From CAWBXL01 sp963837365 (GTDB lineage: Bacteria > Acidobacteriota > Terriglobia > Terriglobales > Acidobacteriaceae): a DNA stretch of 64,000 bases. The position numbers and the translations under genes are program-made. Numbering within the stretch: position 1 is the first letter of the stretch; each line of letters begins with the position of its first letter. The notes beneath the pieces were generated by a model, which was given only the letters and a program-made list of their open reading frames with translations, did not search any database and was not told the origin of the DNA. Below are positions 25,240 through 33,093 of the stretch, piece by piece. The stretch covers positions 558,001 through 622,000 of the forward strand of contig CAWIMW010000003.1 of assembly GCA_963837365.1 (NCBI GenBank), written 5' to 3'.

Positions 25240-26121
25240 ATGCTCGAAGAAATTCTGGAGCACGGAAGGGCCCTCGCCGACCAGGCGCTGGAACGATTGC
25301 TGCCGGCCGCGTCGCAATACCCTGTCTCCATCCACCAGGCCATGCGGCACAGCATGTTTGCCGGGGGCAAGCGAATCCGTCCGATTTTGTGCATGGAAGC
25401 GGGGCGCATGGTGGCTGGTACCCTGCCTGCTGGTATCGAAGATCTCGGCGCAACGCTGGAGATGCTGCATACCTATTCGTTGATTCACGACGACCTCCCG
25501 GCTTTGGACAATGACGATCTTCGGCGTGGACGGCCTACCTGTCACAAAGTGTTCGGCGAGGCCATTGCTATTCTGGCGGGAGATGCACTGCAAACCCAGG
25601 CTTATGAAGTGATGGCACGGTTAAAGCGTCCGGCGGAGGCACGGGTACGGATCATCGAAGAGATTGCCCGGGGCACTGGCACCGTAGATGGGATGATCGG
25701 TGGGCAAGTGGCCGATTTGGAAGCAGAGCACACTAAACCTGATGCCAAGATGCTGGAATACATTCATCGTTCCAAGACCGCCGCGTTGATTACGGCAAGC
25801 GTTGTCAGCGGAGGGCTCTATGCCGGCGCCGATGATGCTCAGGTTGTGCAGATACGGTCTTTCGGGCAGTCCATCGGGTTAGCGTTTCAGATTGTGGATG
25901 ACGTGCTGGATGTGACGCAAACCTCCGAGCAACTAGGCAAGACCGCTGGAAAAGATACGGCGGCGGAGAAGGCTACCTATCCTGCTCTGTTTGGGATTGA
26001 CGAGTCGGTTAAGCAGGCAGACCAGCTGGTGAAGGATGCTTTCGGCGCACTGGAAAGTTTTGGTGCGCGGGCGGAGACACTCAAAGAATTGGCCCGGTTT
26101 TTGGTCGAAAGAAAAAAATAA
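25240..26121 (+). CDS. ispA: Polyprenyl (farnesyl/geranylgeranyl) diphosphate synthase
   Basis: A 293-residue trans-isoprenyl diphosphate synthase. The first Asp-rich motif DDLPALDNDD begins at residue 84 and the second, DDVLDV, is near 224. The KRIRPILC and GGQVADLEAE motifs are present. The length and the xseB neighbour (often followed by ispA, then dxs) favour farnesyl diphosphate synthase. The residues before the first Asp-rich motif, which set chain length, are not decisive here. The start at 25240 is chosen over a TTG 6 codons upstream. Confidence 0.92.
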   Translation: MLEEILEHGRALADQALERLLPAASQYPVSIHQAMRHSMFAGGKRIRPILCMEAGRMVAGTLPAGIEDLGATLEMLHTYSLIHDDLPALDNDDLRRGRPTCHKVFGEAIAILAGDALQTQAYEVMARLKRPAEARVRIIEEIARGTGTVDGMIGGQVADLEAEHTKPDAKMLEYIHRSKTAALITASVVSGGLYAGADDAQVVQIRSFGQSIGLAFQIVDDVLDVTQTSEQLGKTAGKDTAAEKATYPALFGIDESVKQADQLVKDAFGALESFGARAETLKELARFLVERKK

Positions 26122-26153
26122 GCAGGCCGCAGATTTACGCGGATCTTCGCCGC

Positions 26154-26753
26154 TCAAACCCCGTTCGGCCGGTTGTGAATCAGCGATAGAAATTCCGTCC
26201 GCGTTTCTTGCTCATTGCGGAAGCTCCCTAACATAGAAGATGTCACTGCGGCTGAATGCTGCTTCTCTACTCCCCGCATCATCATGCAAAGATGGCGGGC
26301 TTCGATAACGACGCCCACACCCTGAGGATTGATGGCTTTCTGGATGGTCTCGGCGATTTGCGTGGTCAGGCGTTCTTGAATTTGTAGGCGACGGGAGAAA
26401 ATTTCCACCAACCGCGGAATCTTGCTTAGACCGATTACTTTCCCATTGGGGATGTAAGCCACATGCACCTTGCCGAAAAACGGCAGCATGTGATGCTCGC
26501 ACAAACTGAACATCTCGATGTCTTTCACGATCACCATTTCATCGTAGGTCACGGTGAACAGGGCTTTCTTCAGCATCTTTTCCGGGTCTTCCTTGTAGCC
26601 TTTGACCAGGAACTCGTAGGCGTTATGCACACGGCGCGGCGTGTCGGCAAGGCCTTCGCGGGCTGGGTCTTCACCCAGGCGGACAATCATTTCGCGAACC
26701 AGGTCCTCGAAGGTGGCGCTAGTTACGGTTGGAGTTTCAATGGCTGGTGTCAT
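26154..26753 (-). CDS. folE: GTP cyclohydrolase I
   Basis: A 199-residue type IA enzyme that opens GTP to dihydroneopterin triphosphate. Motifs: EGLADTPRRVHNAYEF, the zinc ligand Cys in SLCEHHMLPFFGKVHVAYIP, GLSKIPRLVEIFSRRLQIQE, and the second zinc Cys in HLCMMMRGVEKQ. It is last in a minus-strand run: glycosyltransferase, PTPS paralogue 2, PTPS paralogue 1, folE. Directly feeding PTPS suggests a tetrahydropterin (or queuosine-type) route rather than folate alone. Confidence 0.96.
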   Translation of the reverse strand: MTPAIETPTVTSATFEDLVREMIVRLGEDPAREGLADTPRRVHNAYEFLVKGYKEDPEKMLKKALFTVTYDEMVIVKDIEMFSLCEHHMLPFFGKVHVAYIPNGKVIGLSKIPRLVEIFSRRLQIQERLTTQIAETIQKAINPQGVGVVIEARHLCMMMRGVEKQHSAAVTSSMLGSFRNEQETRTEFLSLIHNRPNGV

Positions 26754-26806
26754 CGGATACTTCCTTCTATTGGAGTTGTGTCAAGCCCCGGCTCCACATG
26801 AACAAA

Positions 26807-27229
26807 CTACCTGGTTAATTCCATGCCGCCTGCATATTCAAACGAATTCATCATGGTCTCTTCGATGCGCACCTTTTGTAGATGAGCCAACCGAAAGCCC
26901 CGTTGCAAAATATCGTAGATCACCATACTCAGGCTTTCTGTAGTTGGAACCAAGTCCGCGAACTCCGGCAGTGTATTAAGATTTTGCAGATCAAAGCGTT
27001 CCAGGATTTCCTGCTGCACGAATCCATCCAGATCCACCAGGTTGCAAACCATCCCGGTTGATTCCTCGACCGGGCCGCTCACCGTCACTTCCAGCATGTA
27101 GTTGTGACCATGCCCATGGGGATTGTTGCACTTGCCATAGGTGCGCTGGTTCTCCTCGTCCGACAACTCCGGGCTATGCAGGCGGTGCGAGGCGGAGAAC
27201 ATGTAGCGGCGGGTGAGGTGGGCTTTCAT
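26807..27229 (-). CDS. 6-pyruvoyl-tetrahydropterin synthase paralogue lacking the catalytic His
   Basis: A 140-residue PTPS-fold protein. The zinc ligands are present (ASHRLHSPEL, and HGHGHNYMLEV). The Cys in GKCNNPHGHGHNY is the catalytic cysteine in the eukaryotic-type spacing. At the site where PTPS has an Asp-His pair (LDHxxLN), this protein has FDLQNLN, so the His is replaced by Leu. The late Glu region is IEETMMNSFEYAG. It overlaps the second PTPS gene by 4 bases (ATGA). Either this subunit works with its partner or it has changed substrate. Confidence 0.85.
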   Translation of the reverse strand: MKAHLTRRYMFSASHRLHSPELSDEENQRTYGKCNNPHGHGHNYMLEVTVSGPVEESTGMVCNLVDLDGFVQQEILERFDLQNLNTLPEFADLVPTTESLSMVIYDILQRGFRLAHLQKVRIEETMMNSFEYAGGMELTR

Positions 27230-27636
27230 GCTTCTCCGTAGAAATCCACGAACAGGTTGGGATTTTCATAGACGCGTACCCGGTGGAGCTTTGCGGCCTG
27301 GAGCTTGGACGCTAAACGCTGCCAGATCGCAATGGCCAGGTTTTCCGTGGTTGGAATTTTGCTGAAGAATTCAGGGACTTCCTTGTTCAGGAAGCGATGG
27401 TCCATCGCATCCAGCACTTCGCGGTTCATCGTGTCCTTCAGTTGCTTGAGGTCCACCACGAATCCGGTGCGGGAGTCGACATTTCCCTTCACGGTTACTT
27501 CCAGGGTGTAGTTGTGGCCGTGGCCGTTCGGGTTGTTGCATTTGCCGAAAACACGCTGGTTCTCTTCCGGGGTGAAGTCCGCGTTGTGGTAGTAGTGCGA
27601 AGCGGCGAATTCGGCTTTGCGGGTTAGGTAGACCAT
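27226..27636 (-). CDS. 6-pyruvoyl-tetrahydropterin synthase (PTPS/QueD family), complete active site
   Basis: A 136-residue PTPS. It has AASHYYHNADF and GHGHNYTLEVTVKG zinc His ligands, the catalytic Cys in GKCNNPNGHGHNY, the Asp-His pair in AMDHRFLNKEV, and the substrate-anchoring Glu in RVYENPNL. The residue pattern around the Cys is that of animal-type PTPS rather than bacterial QueD (which has a Cys-x3-His-Gly-His spacing), so 6-pyruvoyltetrahydropterin is a plausible product. It is the first of the two overlapping PTPS genes, 13 bases after the glycosyltransferase stop. folE lies downstream. Confidence 0.9.
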   Translation of the reverse strand: MVYLTRKAEFAASHYYHNADFTPEENQRVFGKCNNPNGHGHNYTLEVTVKGNVDSRTGFVVDLKQLKDTMNREVLDAMDHRFLNKEVPEFFSKIPTTENLAIAIWQRLASKLQAAKLHRVRVYENPNLFVDFYGEA

Positions 27637-27649
27637 ACTTTCCTCGACC

Positions 27650-28744
27650 TTAGGATGCGTATTTCTGACTGGTTGTACTCGGCGTGACCGCCGAGGCGGC
27701 TGTCACCACGTGATTCCTGGAACTACCCACATAGGTTCTTCCCTTCCATTCCACTTTGCCGTGTTTATAGGAGAGCCTTGAGCACAATAAGAGATACGCA
27801 AACAGGGGCAGGCCAAAAATTGCTACCGCATTGGCTTTGAATGGGAAATGGGCTTTCTTTATACGTCCCAGAAATATGTCGAAGAGGGCGACGCACAGGA
27901 TAGACGCGGCAATGGCTGGATACGCCTGATGTTGAATGATTTCAAAAATTGCCGCCCCGAAGCTGCCGACAATCAGCAGGAACTCCAGCAAGCGGAGAAT
28001 TGCCAGCCGTGAGGGTGAGGGAAACAGCAGCGCAAGGTTTTTGGTCCAGCCTTCTCGAAGTTGAGCGAAGCTGCGGTACATGCGAGTACGAACAGCATCG
28101 CCCCCAAAACGGAAAAATATTTTGCGTCCGGTAGCTTTCACTTGGCGTGCCAGGGCAACATCCTCAAGCAGATCGGTGGCCACGGCAGCGTGTCCACCCA
28201 CAATGTCATAAGCTTCGCGGGTGATCAGCACGTACTGACCATTGGCGGCGGCTGCGGGAGACTTAGGATCGCTGACTTCAGACGGCTTATAGGTCGAGGC
28301 CAGTTCCGCGAAGATCACCGGCATGACCGCATTTTCCCAGAACCCATGCACTTCCTGCTCGGGGGAATAGGAAAGCAGGGACACTTTTTTCTGCTTCGCT
28401 TCCGCCAGGCTGCGGGCCAACGAACCGGGTAAATGCACGGTATCGGCATCGGTAAACAATAACCACTGGCCGCGGGCCACTTTTGCTCCCGCAGTTACGG
28501 CGTTGTTCTTCCCCGTCCAACCCTCGGGCAATGGGCCGGGGTCAACGACACGAACTCCAAGGAATGACTCAGCAATCTGACGAGTGCGGTCGGTGGAACC
28601 ATCATCTACGACGATGATCTCCTTCTCCACGCCAGTTTGCGAGACCAGCGACTCCAGACATGCTCCCAAAGAAGCTTCTTCATTACGTGCGGGTACGATG
28701 ACTGAGAGAAAAGGCTTACCCGAGGCTGGATTCCCACCTGCCAT
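27650..28744 (-). CDS. Membrane glycosyltransferase family 2 (HpnB-like)
   Basis: A 364-residue protein. An N-terminal GT-A domain shows VIVPARNEEASLGACLESL, IIVVDDGSTDRT, LFTDADT (the DxD metal motif) and the acceptor region LLEDVALARQVKATGR. Three or four hydrophobic C-terminal helices (about residues 248-330) anchor it. The layout is that of hopene-associated or carotenoid glycosyltransferases. The final 20 or so residues (from about VVTAAS) are encoded by a dispersed GCCGAGGCGGC repeat and are probably not part of the original domain. It is divergent from the TlpA-like gene with overlapping start codons, and upstream of the PTPS pair. Confidence 0.85.
   Translation of the reverse strand: MAGGNPASGKPFLSVIVPARNEEASLGACLESLVSQTGVEKEIIVVDDGSTDRTRQIAESFLGVRVVDPGPLPEGWTGKNNAVTAGAKVARGQWLLFTDADTVHLPGSLARSLAEAKQKKVSLLSYSPEQEVHGFWENAVMPVIFAELASTYKPSEVSDPKSPAAAANGQYVLITREAYDIVGGHAAVATDLLEDVALARQVKATGRKIFFRFGGDAVRTRMYRSFAQLREGWTKNLALLFPSPSRLAILRLLEFLLIVGSFGAAIFEIIQHQAYPAIAASILCVALFDIFLGRIKKAHFPFKANAVAIFGLPLFAYLLLCSRLSYKHGKVEWKGRTYVGSSRNHVVTAASAVTPSTTSQKYAS
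27684..27711 (-). repeat. Palindromic GCCGAGGCGGC repeat inside a gene end
   Basis: GCCGAGGCGGCTGTCACCAC (27690-27709) plus its left arm GTGACC. It matches the free-standing palindrome at 31161-31187 but is read here as the last codons of the glycosyltransferase. Confidence 0.7.
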
Positions 28745-29264
28745 GGTTGCAATTGGTTATTATAGCTGTGTGCGACGTACATCTTTATTGCTTCCCGGTC
28801 TTCTATTATGTCTACTCCTGTTCGGCTGCTATAGCGGAACGCGGCCTCCGCGCATCGGCTCCATGGCACCGGACTTCACGGTACAGGACTCCGACCGCAA
28901 GGTCACTCTCAGTGAACTGCGCGGCAAAGTTGTGGTTTTGAACTTCTGGGCCAGCTGGTGCCCGCCTTGTATCGAGGAGACTCCGTCGCTTCTCGATATG
29001 CAGCACAAGCTGCGCGATAAAGGAGTCACGGTGCTGGCTGTCAGTATTGATGAAGATGAGGGCGCCTATCACCGATTCCTGATTGATCACCACGTAGATT
29101 TGCTCACGGTGCGCGATTCGCATGCCGCCAGCAACTCGCTGTATGGAACCTTCAAGTTTCCGGAGACCTACATCATTGACCGTAATGGCGTCATGCGGCG
29201 CAAGTTCATTGGAGCTGTGGATTGGACCTCGCCGGAAGTCGTGGAGTTTTTGAGTAAGCTATGA
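28743..29264 (+). CDS. TlpA/ResA-like thioredoxin-fold lipoprotein
   Basis: A 173-residue protein. It has a lipoprotein signal with lipobox LLFGC (Cys at about residue 29), followed by a redoxin/TlpA fold: IGSMAPDFTVQDSDRK, LRGKVVVLNFWASWCPPC (redox motif WCPPC), LAVSIDEDEG, and the cis-Pro region KFPETYIIDRNG. It is an envelope thiol reductase, likely for cytochrome maturation or disulfide reduction. The ATG at 28743 overlaps the divergent glycosyltransferase start (CCATGG); a GTG at 28770 gives a shorter signal peptide and is a real alternative. The stop overlaps the next gene by 4 bases (ATGA). Confidence 0.88.
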   Translation: MVAIGYYSCVRRTSLLLPGLLLCLLLFGCYSGTRPPRIGSMAPDFTVQDSDRKVTLSELRGKVVVLNFWASWCPPCIEETPSLLDMQHKLRDKGVTVLAVSIDEDEGAYHRFLIDHHVDLLTVRDSHAASNSLYGTFKFPETYIIDRNGVMRRKFIGAVDWTSPEVVEFLSKL

Positions 29265-30331
29265 AGCCCTGGGATGCCATCATTGTCGGCGGCGGCATTA
29301 TCGGTCTCTCTTTGGCAATTGAGTTACGCAAGCGAGGAGTAAAGGTACTTGTTGTAGAACGGGCAGAACCCGGACGCGAGGCCTCACATGCAGCTGCGGG
29401 CATGCTGGCTGACCATGGCGACGAATTCCCTGCGGCGATCGCGCCTTTAGCCAAAGCCAGCGCGCGCATGTATCCCGAATTTGTCCATGAGTTGCAGGAT
29501 GAATCTGGAATCAATGTAGACCTGCGGGATGCCGGGACGATTCTGCTGCATGAGGGGGGAGCTGGAGCGCATGGGCAATTACTCATCGCTCTTTCCCAGT
29601 TAGAGCCTGACCTGAATCCTTCCCACTACTCCGCCTCGTATCTGAAGGAGCGGAGCGTCAATCCGCGGGCGCTGGTATCTGCCGCGTTGCAGGCCGCCCA
29701 ACATCGTGAGGTGGCTATTTCCTCCGGCGCGGAGGTCGCAGAGATATTGGTCTCTGACAGCCATGTGCTCGGGATAAAAACAAACAAGACCACGTATCAC
29801 GCCGGCGTGGTTGTGAACTGCGCCGGAGCATGGGCCGGGCAAGTTCCTCCGATTGCCTTCCCTACTCGTCCGGTGAAAGGACAAATGCTCTCCGTGCTCA
29901 ACGGTCCTGCGCTGCAACATGTTGTGCGTTCGCCAGAGGGTTATCTTGTGCCGCGCAGCGATGGGCACATCGTCATCGGGTCTACCTTGGAAGAAGCTGG
30001 TTACGACAAACGCACCGTGCCGGAAGCCATTCAGCGATTACTGCAATCTGCCACCCGGCTGGTCCCTTCTTTGAAAAAAGCCCGGATTCATGAAGCCTGG
30101 GCGGGCTTGCGTCCCGGGACCCCGGACAAATTACCGATCCTTGGGGAAACATCGGTACCAGGATATTTTGCGGCCACCGGGCATTTCCGTGATGGCATCC
30201 TGCTCGCGCCGGTTACCGCGCAAGTCATGACGGAGTTGATCATTGATGGCAAGACGGCCTTTGATGTAGCGGCGTTTTCTCCAGAGCGATTCAAAACCAC
30301 CAAAGCACAGGAATTTCTGCAAGCCGTCTAG
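29261..30331 (+). CDS. thiO: FAD-dependent glycine/D-amino-acid oxidase (ThiO-like)
   Basis: A 356-residue DAO-family flavoenzyme. The Rossmann FAD motif is IIVGGGIIGLSLAIELRKRG (residues 7-26), then VVERAEPGREASHAAAGML. The C-terminal FAD-binding part is HEAWAGLRPGTPDKLPILGE and GHFRDGILLAPVTAQVM, a pattern typical of glycine oxidase ThiO, which supplies dehydroglycine for thiazole synthesis. No other thiamine gene is nearby, so another amino acid or sarcosine is possible. It is translationally coupled to the TlpA-like gene upstream; the methyltransferase gene follows 18 bases on. Confidence 0.85.
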   Translation: MKPWDAIIVGGGIIGLSLAIELRKRGVKVLVVERAEPGREASHAAAGMLADHGDEFPAAIAPLAKASARMYPEFVHELQDESGINVDLRDAGTILLHEGGAGAHGQLLIALSQLEPDLNPSHYSASYLKERSVNPRALVSAALQAAQHREVAISSGAEVAEILVSDSHVLGIKTNKTTYHAGVVVNCAGAWAGQVPPIAFPTRPVKGQMLSVLNGPALQHVVRSPEGYLVPRSDGHIVIGSTLEEAGYDKRTVPEAIQRLLQSATRLVPSLKKARIHEAWAGLRPGTPDKLPILGETSVPGYFAATGHFRDGILLAPVTAQVMTELIIDGKTAFDVAAFSPERFKTTKAQEFLQAV

Positions 30332-30349
30332 TGAACCCGAGTACGCATT

Positions 30350-31144
30350 ATGGCTACCGCCGAGCAAGTTCGTGAGCACTACGATTCCCTGGCTTTTGTC
30401 TATCGCACCTATTGGGGCGACCACATTCATCACGGATTGTTTGAGCGTGGGGATGAGTCTGCCGAGGAAGCCCAGGTCAAGATGCTCGATCACTGCCTGC
30501 AATTGCTGGGCTTGCGCGGCGGAGAGAGCGTGCTCGACGCCGGCTGCGGCCATGGCGGCACACTTCTACATCTTGCTCGTACTTTAGGTTGTAGCGGCAC
30601 CGGGATCACCATCAGTCCCAAGCAAGCAAAGCTGGCCCAGGAAAATGCGGGCAAGTCTGAATTGCAAGATCAGGTAAATTTCATTGTGCAAGACGTGCAT
30701 TTTTTCGATTTTCCTGTTGAGTCGTTTGATCTGGCGTGGACGATGGAATCAACCGAGCACTTTTCCAGTAAAGCTGAGGTGTTCGGCAAGATCTCGCGCG
30801 CACTGCGCGCGCACGGTCAGTGGCTATTGGCAGCGTGGACCGGTTCGATGGAAAAGATGCGCGTGCGCCAGGTTGCGAAAGAATTTCTTTGTCCCGAGCT
30901 GTGGACGCCAGGGCAGTACAAATCAGCGCTGGAATCTACCGGGCTCGCGGTCACCCACTGCGAAGACTTGACGGCAAACATTATTCGCACCTGGGAGATA
31001 TGCCAGCAGCATGCACGCATGGCCAGTCCGATCGTAAAACTGTTGCCACAGGCAGCGCGGGAGTTTGTTCAAGGGATCGACACGATTTTGGATGCCTATC
31101 GTTCCGGGGATTTGAGCTACACCGTGCTGGTCGCCAGAAAATAA
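30350..31144 (+). CDS. SAM-dependent methyltransferase (gamma-tocopherol/sterol-methyltransferase-like)
   Basis: A 264-residue class I methyltransferase. It starts with AEQVREHYDSLAFVYRTYWG and HIHHGLFE, a lid region shared by tocopherol and sterol methyltransferases. Motif I is SVLDAGCGHGGTLLHLA, then GTGITISPKQAKLA, and FDLAWTMESTEHFSSKAEVF. The C-terminal lid continues with LSYTVLVARK. The substrate is probably a lipid-soluble ring compound or amine but cannot be named. It lies 18 bases after the ThiO-like gene. Confidence 0.87.
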   Translation: MATAEQVREHYDSLAFVYRTYWGDHIHHGLFERGDESAEEAQVKMLDHCLQLLGLRGGESVLDAGCGHGGTLLHLARTLGCSGTGITISPKQAKLAQENAGKSELQDQVNFIVQDVHFFDFPVESFDLAWTMESTEHFSSKAEVFGKISRALRAHGQWLLAAWTGSMEKMRVRQVAKEFLCPELWTPGQYKSALESTGLAVTHCEDLTANIIRTWEICQQHARMASPIVKLLPQAAREFVQGIDTILDAYRSGDLSYTVLVARK

Positions 31145-31160
31145 CGTCTATGTGCTTTAC

Positions 31161-31187
31161 TGACAGCCGAGGCGGCTGTCACTACGT
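31161..31187 (+). repeat. Palindromic GCCGAGGCGGC repeat
   Basis: TGACAGCCG-AGG-CGGCTGTCA (31161-31181) is a perfect 9-bp inverted repeat, followed by CTACGT. It lies in the short gap between the methyltransferase and the M20 peptidase. A second copy is read through at 27684-27711. Confidence 0.75.
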
Positions 31188-31231
31188 AAACCCGGATATA
31201 TACTGAATTGCTTCCGAAAGGAGCTGTCCTC

Positions 31232-32608
31232 ATGGCCTCTCCAGCAGTCAGCTATGCCCGCAGTAATCAGACGCGTTTTCTCAATGAACTGAAAGATCTG
31301 CTTCGCATTCCTAGCATTAGCACTCTCGATGAACATAAAAGTGATGTGCAGAAAGCTGCCGAGTTTGTGGGAAACGAACTTCGGCGTATCGGACTGGAGA
31401 ATGTCCAGATCGTTCCCACCAAGGGTCACCCACTGGTGTATGGCGACTGGCTGCATGCTTCCGGCAAGCCTACGGTGTTGATGTATGCGCATTACGATGT
31501 CCAGCCGCCCGACCCTTTAAATGAATGGATCACTCCGCCATTTGAGCCTACCGAGCGCAATAACAATCTTTATGCCCGTGGCGCGGTGGATGACAAAGGC
31601 CAGCTCTGGATGGAGGTTAAAGCGCTGGAAGCGTTGATGCAATCTGGCGGCGGCAAGCTGCCGATCAACGTCAAGGTGCTGATTGAAGGCGAGGAAGAAG
31701 TTGGCGGGGAATCCATCGCCGAGTATGTGCGCAAGGAAAAAGCCAAGTTGAAAGCCGACTTTGCCCTGGTTTGCGACACGGAATTGTTTGCCCCAGATCT
31801 GCCAACTTTGTGTGTGGGATTGCGGGGATTGGTTTACACCGAGATCGAGGCTGTCGGCGCAAAAACCGATCTGCACTCCGGTATGTACGGCGGGGCGGCG
31901 CCAAATCCTTTTTTTGCGCTCATAGAAATCATCAGCAAATTGAAGGACAGCAAGGGAAAAGTCTTGGTCCCCGGCTTCTACGGAAAGGTCAAAGCCCCGA
32001 CCAAGGAGGAACTCAAAGCCTGGAAAAGGCTTCCCTTCAATGAAGAGCACTATCGTAAAACCGAGGTGGGTTCGACTGTACTGACGGGTGAGCCGGGTTT
32101 CTCTGTGCTCTATCGCACCTGGGCACGGCCTACGCTGGAAGTGCATGGCATGCCGGGAGGGTTTACCGCACCGGGAGCTAAGACGGTCATCCCTGCCAAA
32201 GCTGCCGCCAAAGTCTCCATGCGGTTGGTGCCTAATCAGGACCCGGATGACATCCTTAAGCGTTACAGGGATTACGTGAAGAAGCTCACGCCCAAAGGCA
32301 TCCAGACCAGCATTAAGGTTTGGAGCAAGGGGCCGGCTTGCGTGGTGGGGACCGACAACAAATACATCAAGGCGGCGACCGACGCCTTGCACGATGTTTT
32401 CAAGAAGCAAACTGTATTCATCCGCTCGGGTGGTTCCATTCCTATCGTGACCGATTTCCAGGATGTGCTGAAGGTCCCCAGCGTGATGATGGGATTCGGG
32501 CTGCCCGACGACAACCTGCACGCTCCCAATGAGAAGTTTCATATTCCAAACTTCTATCGCGGGATTGAGTCGATTTGCGTGTTCTTTGAGAAATTGGGCG
32601 GGAAATAG
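31232..32608 (+). CDS. M20-family metallodipeptidase
   Basis: A 458-residue dizinc peptidase of the PepV/CNDP-like branch. Metal ligands: His in LMYAHYDVQP, Asp in GAVDDKGQLW, the catalytic Glu and ligand Glu in IEGEEEVGGESI, Asp in VCDTELFAP, and His near the C-terminus in PNEKFHIPNF. The lid/dimerisation domain lies in the middle, about residues 190-300. An AGGAG site fixes the ATG at 31232; a TTG eight codons upstream is unlikely. It cleaves dipeptides or related amides in the cytoplasm. A heptamer array follows directly after its stop. Confidence 0.93.
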   Translation: MASPAVSYARSNQTRFLNELKDLLRIPSISTLDEHKSDVQKAAEFVGNELRRIGLENVQIVPTKGHPLVYGDWLHASGKPTVLMYAHYDVQPPDPLNEWITPPFEPTERNNNLYARGAVDDKGQLWMEVKALEALMQSGGGKLPINVKVLIEGEEEVGGESIAEYVRKEKAKLKADFALVCDTELFAPDLPTLCVGLRGLVYTEIEAVGAKTDLHSGMYGGAAPNPFFALIEIISKLKDSKGKVLVPGFYGKVKAPTKEELKAWKRLPFNEEHYRKTEVGSTVLTGEPGFSVLYRTWARPTLEVHGMPGGFTAPGAKTVIPAKAAAKVSMRLVPNQDPDDILKRYRDYVKKLTPKGIQTSIKVWSKGPACVVGTDNKYIKAATDALHDVFKKQTVFIRSGGSIPIVTDFQDVLKVPSVMMGFGLPDDNLHAPNEKFHIPNFYRGIESICVFFEKLGGK

Positions 32609-32610
32609 TC

Positions 32611-32680
32611 GGTTCTCAGTTCTCGGTTCTCGGTTCTCAGTTCTCGGTTCTCGGTTCTCGGTTCGCAGTTCTCGGTTCTC
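32611..32680 (+). repeat. Heptamer tandem array, ten units
   Basis: Exactly ten 7-base units of consensus RGTTCTC (eight perfect copies of GGTTCTC or AGTTCTC variants and one GGTTCGC), beginning two bases after the peptidase stop. It is the largest member of the family in this window. Confidence 0.9.
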
Positions 32681-32683
32681 AGT

Positions 32684-32733
32684 GGCAAGGGGCGGTCTGG
32701 TGGCTGGTTCGCCAACTACGGACCGCCCTTGCC
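32684..32733. terminator. Hairpin between convergent genes, terminator-like
   Basis: GGCAAGGGGCGGTC (32684-32697) pairs with GGACCGCCCTTGCC (32720-32733) with one bulge, loop about 22 bases. It starts after the heptamer array and ends against the stop of the 32734-33093 gene. No clear T run follows, so it may be an mRNA-end stabiliser rather than a true intrinsic terminator. Confidence 0.45.
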
Positions 32734-33093
32734 TCAAGCGGTTACATCGATCCCCTCCTGGGTGAGGAGTTGGGCCAACACCTCCGGGGCGACCTGGTCC
32801 CCACCGTCGGTTGAATTTCCCGGCGTCTCCTGCCGGCGGACCGCGGGTTGATAGGCAGCGATAGCGGCGAAATTGCACTGTTGAAGATAGCGGCTGTACA
32901 CCGCTACATCGGCGATCGGTGGTTGGCCGCCACCACTCAAAATGACGGTATCCTGAGGAGCCTCCGCAGGCCCATGATCCACCAGGGGCTGCGTCTGTGC
33001 GCTAGGCGCGGACTTCTGCAAGCTGGTGTCCTGACGCTCCGCCAATTCCTGGCCCGAGATCACGCTGACTGCGGCGACTCCGGATACCGTCAC
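32734..33093 (-). CDS. Small protein of unknown function
   Basis: A 119-residue protein with a GTG start (33093) and a TTGGAG site 8 bases upstream. There is no signal peptide or membrane helix. The sequence is rich in Gln, Pro and Ala, with a central QPPIADVAVYSRYLQQCNFA segment and an acidic tail. It does not match a family that I recognise. The low-complexity character and modest length leave some doubt that it is a real gene, but the ribosome-binding site and absence of a competing frame support it. Confidence 0.45.
   Translation of the reverse strand: MTVSGVAAVSVISGQELAERQDTSLQKSAPSAQTQPLVDHGPAEAPQDTVILSGGGQPPIADVAVYSRYLQQCNFAAIAAYQPAVRRQETPGNSTDGGDQVAPEVLAQLLTQEGIDVTA

Noticed and set aside
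32611..32680. Possible CRISPR array
   Set aside because: Units are adjacent heptamers with no spacers and no cas genes nearby.
31517..32878. 453-codon minus-strand frame opposite the M20 peptidase
   Set aside because: Shadow frame; the peptidase carries all metal ligands and a good ribosome-binding site.
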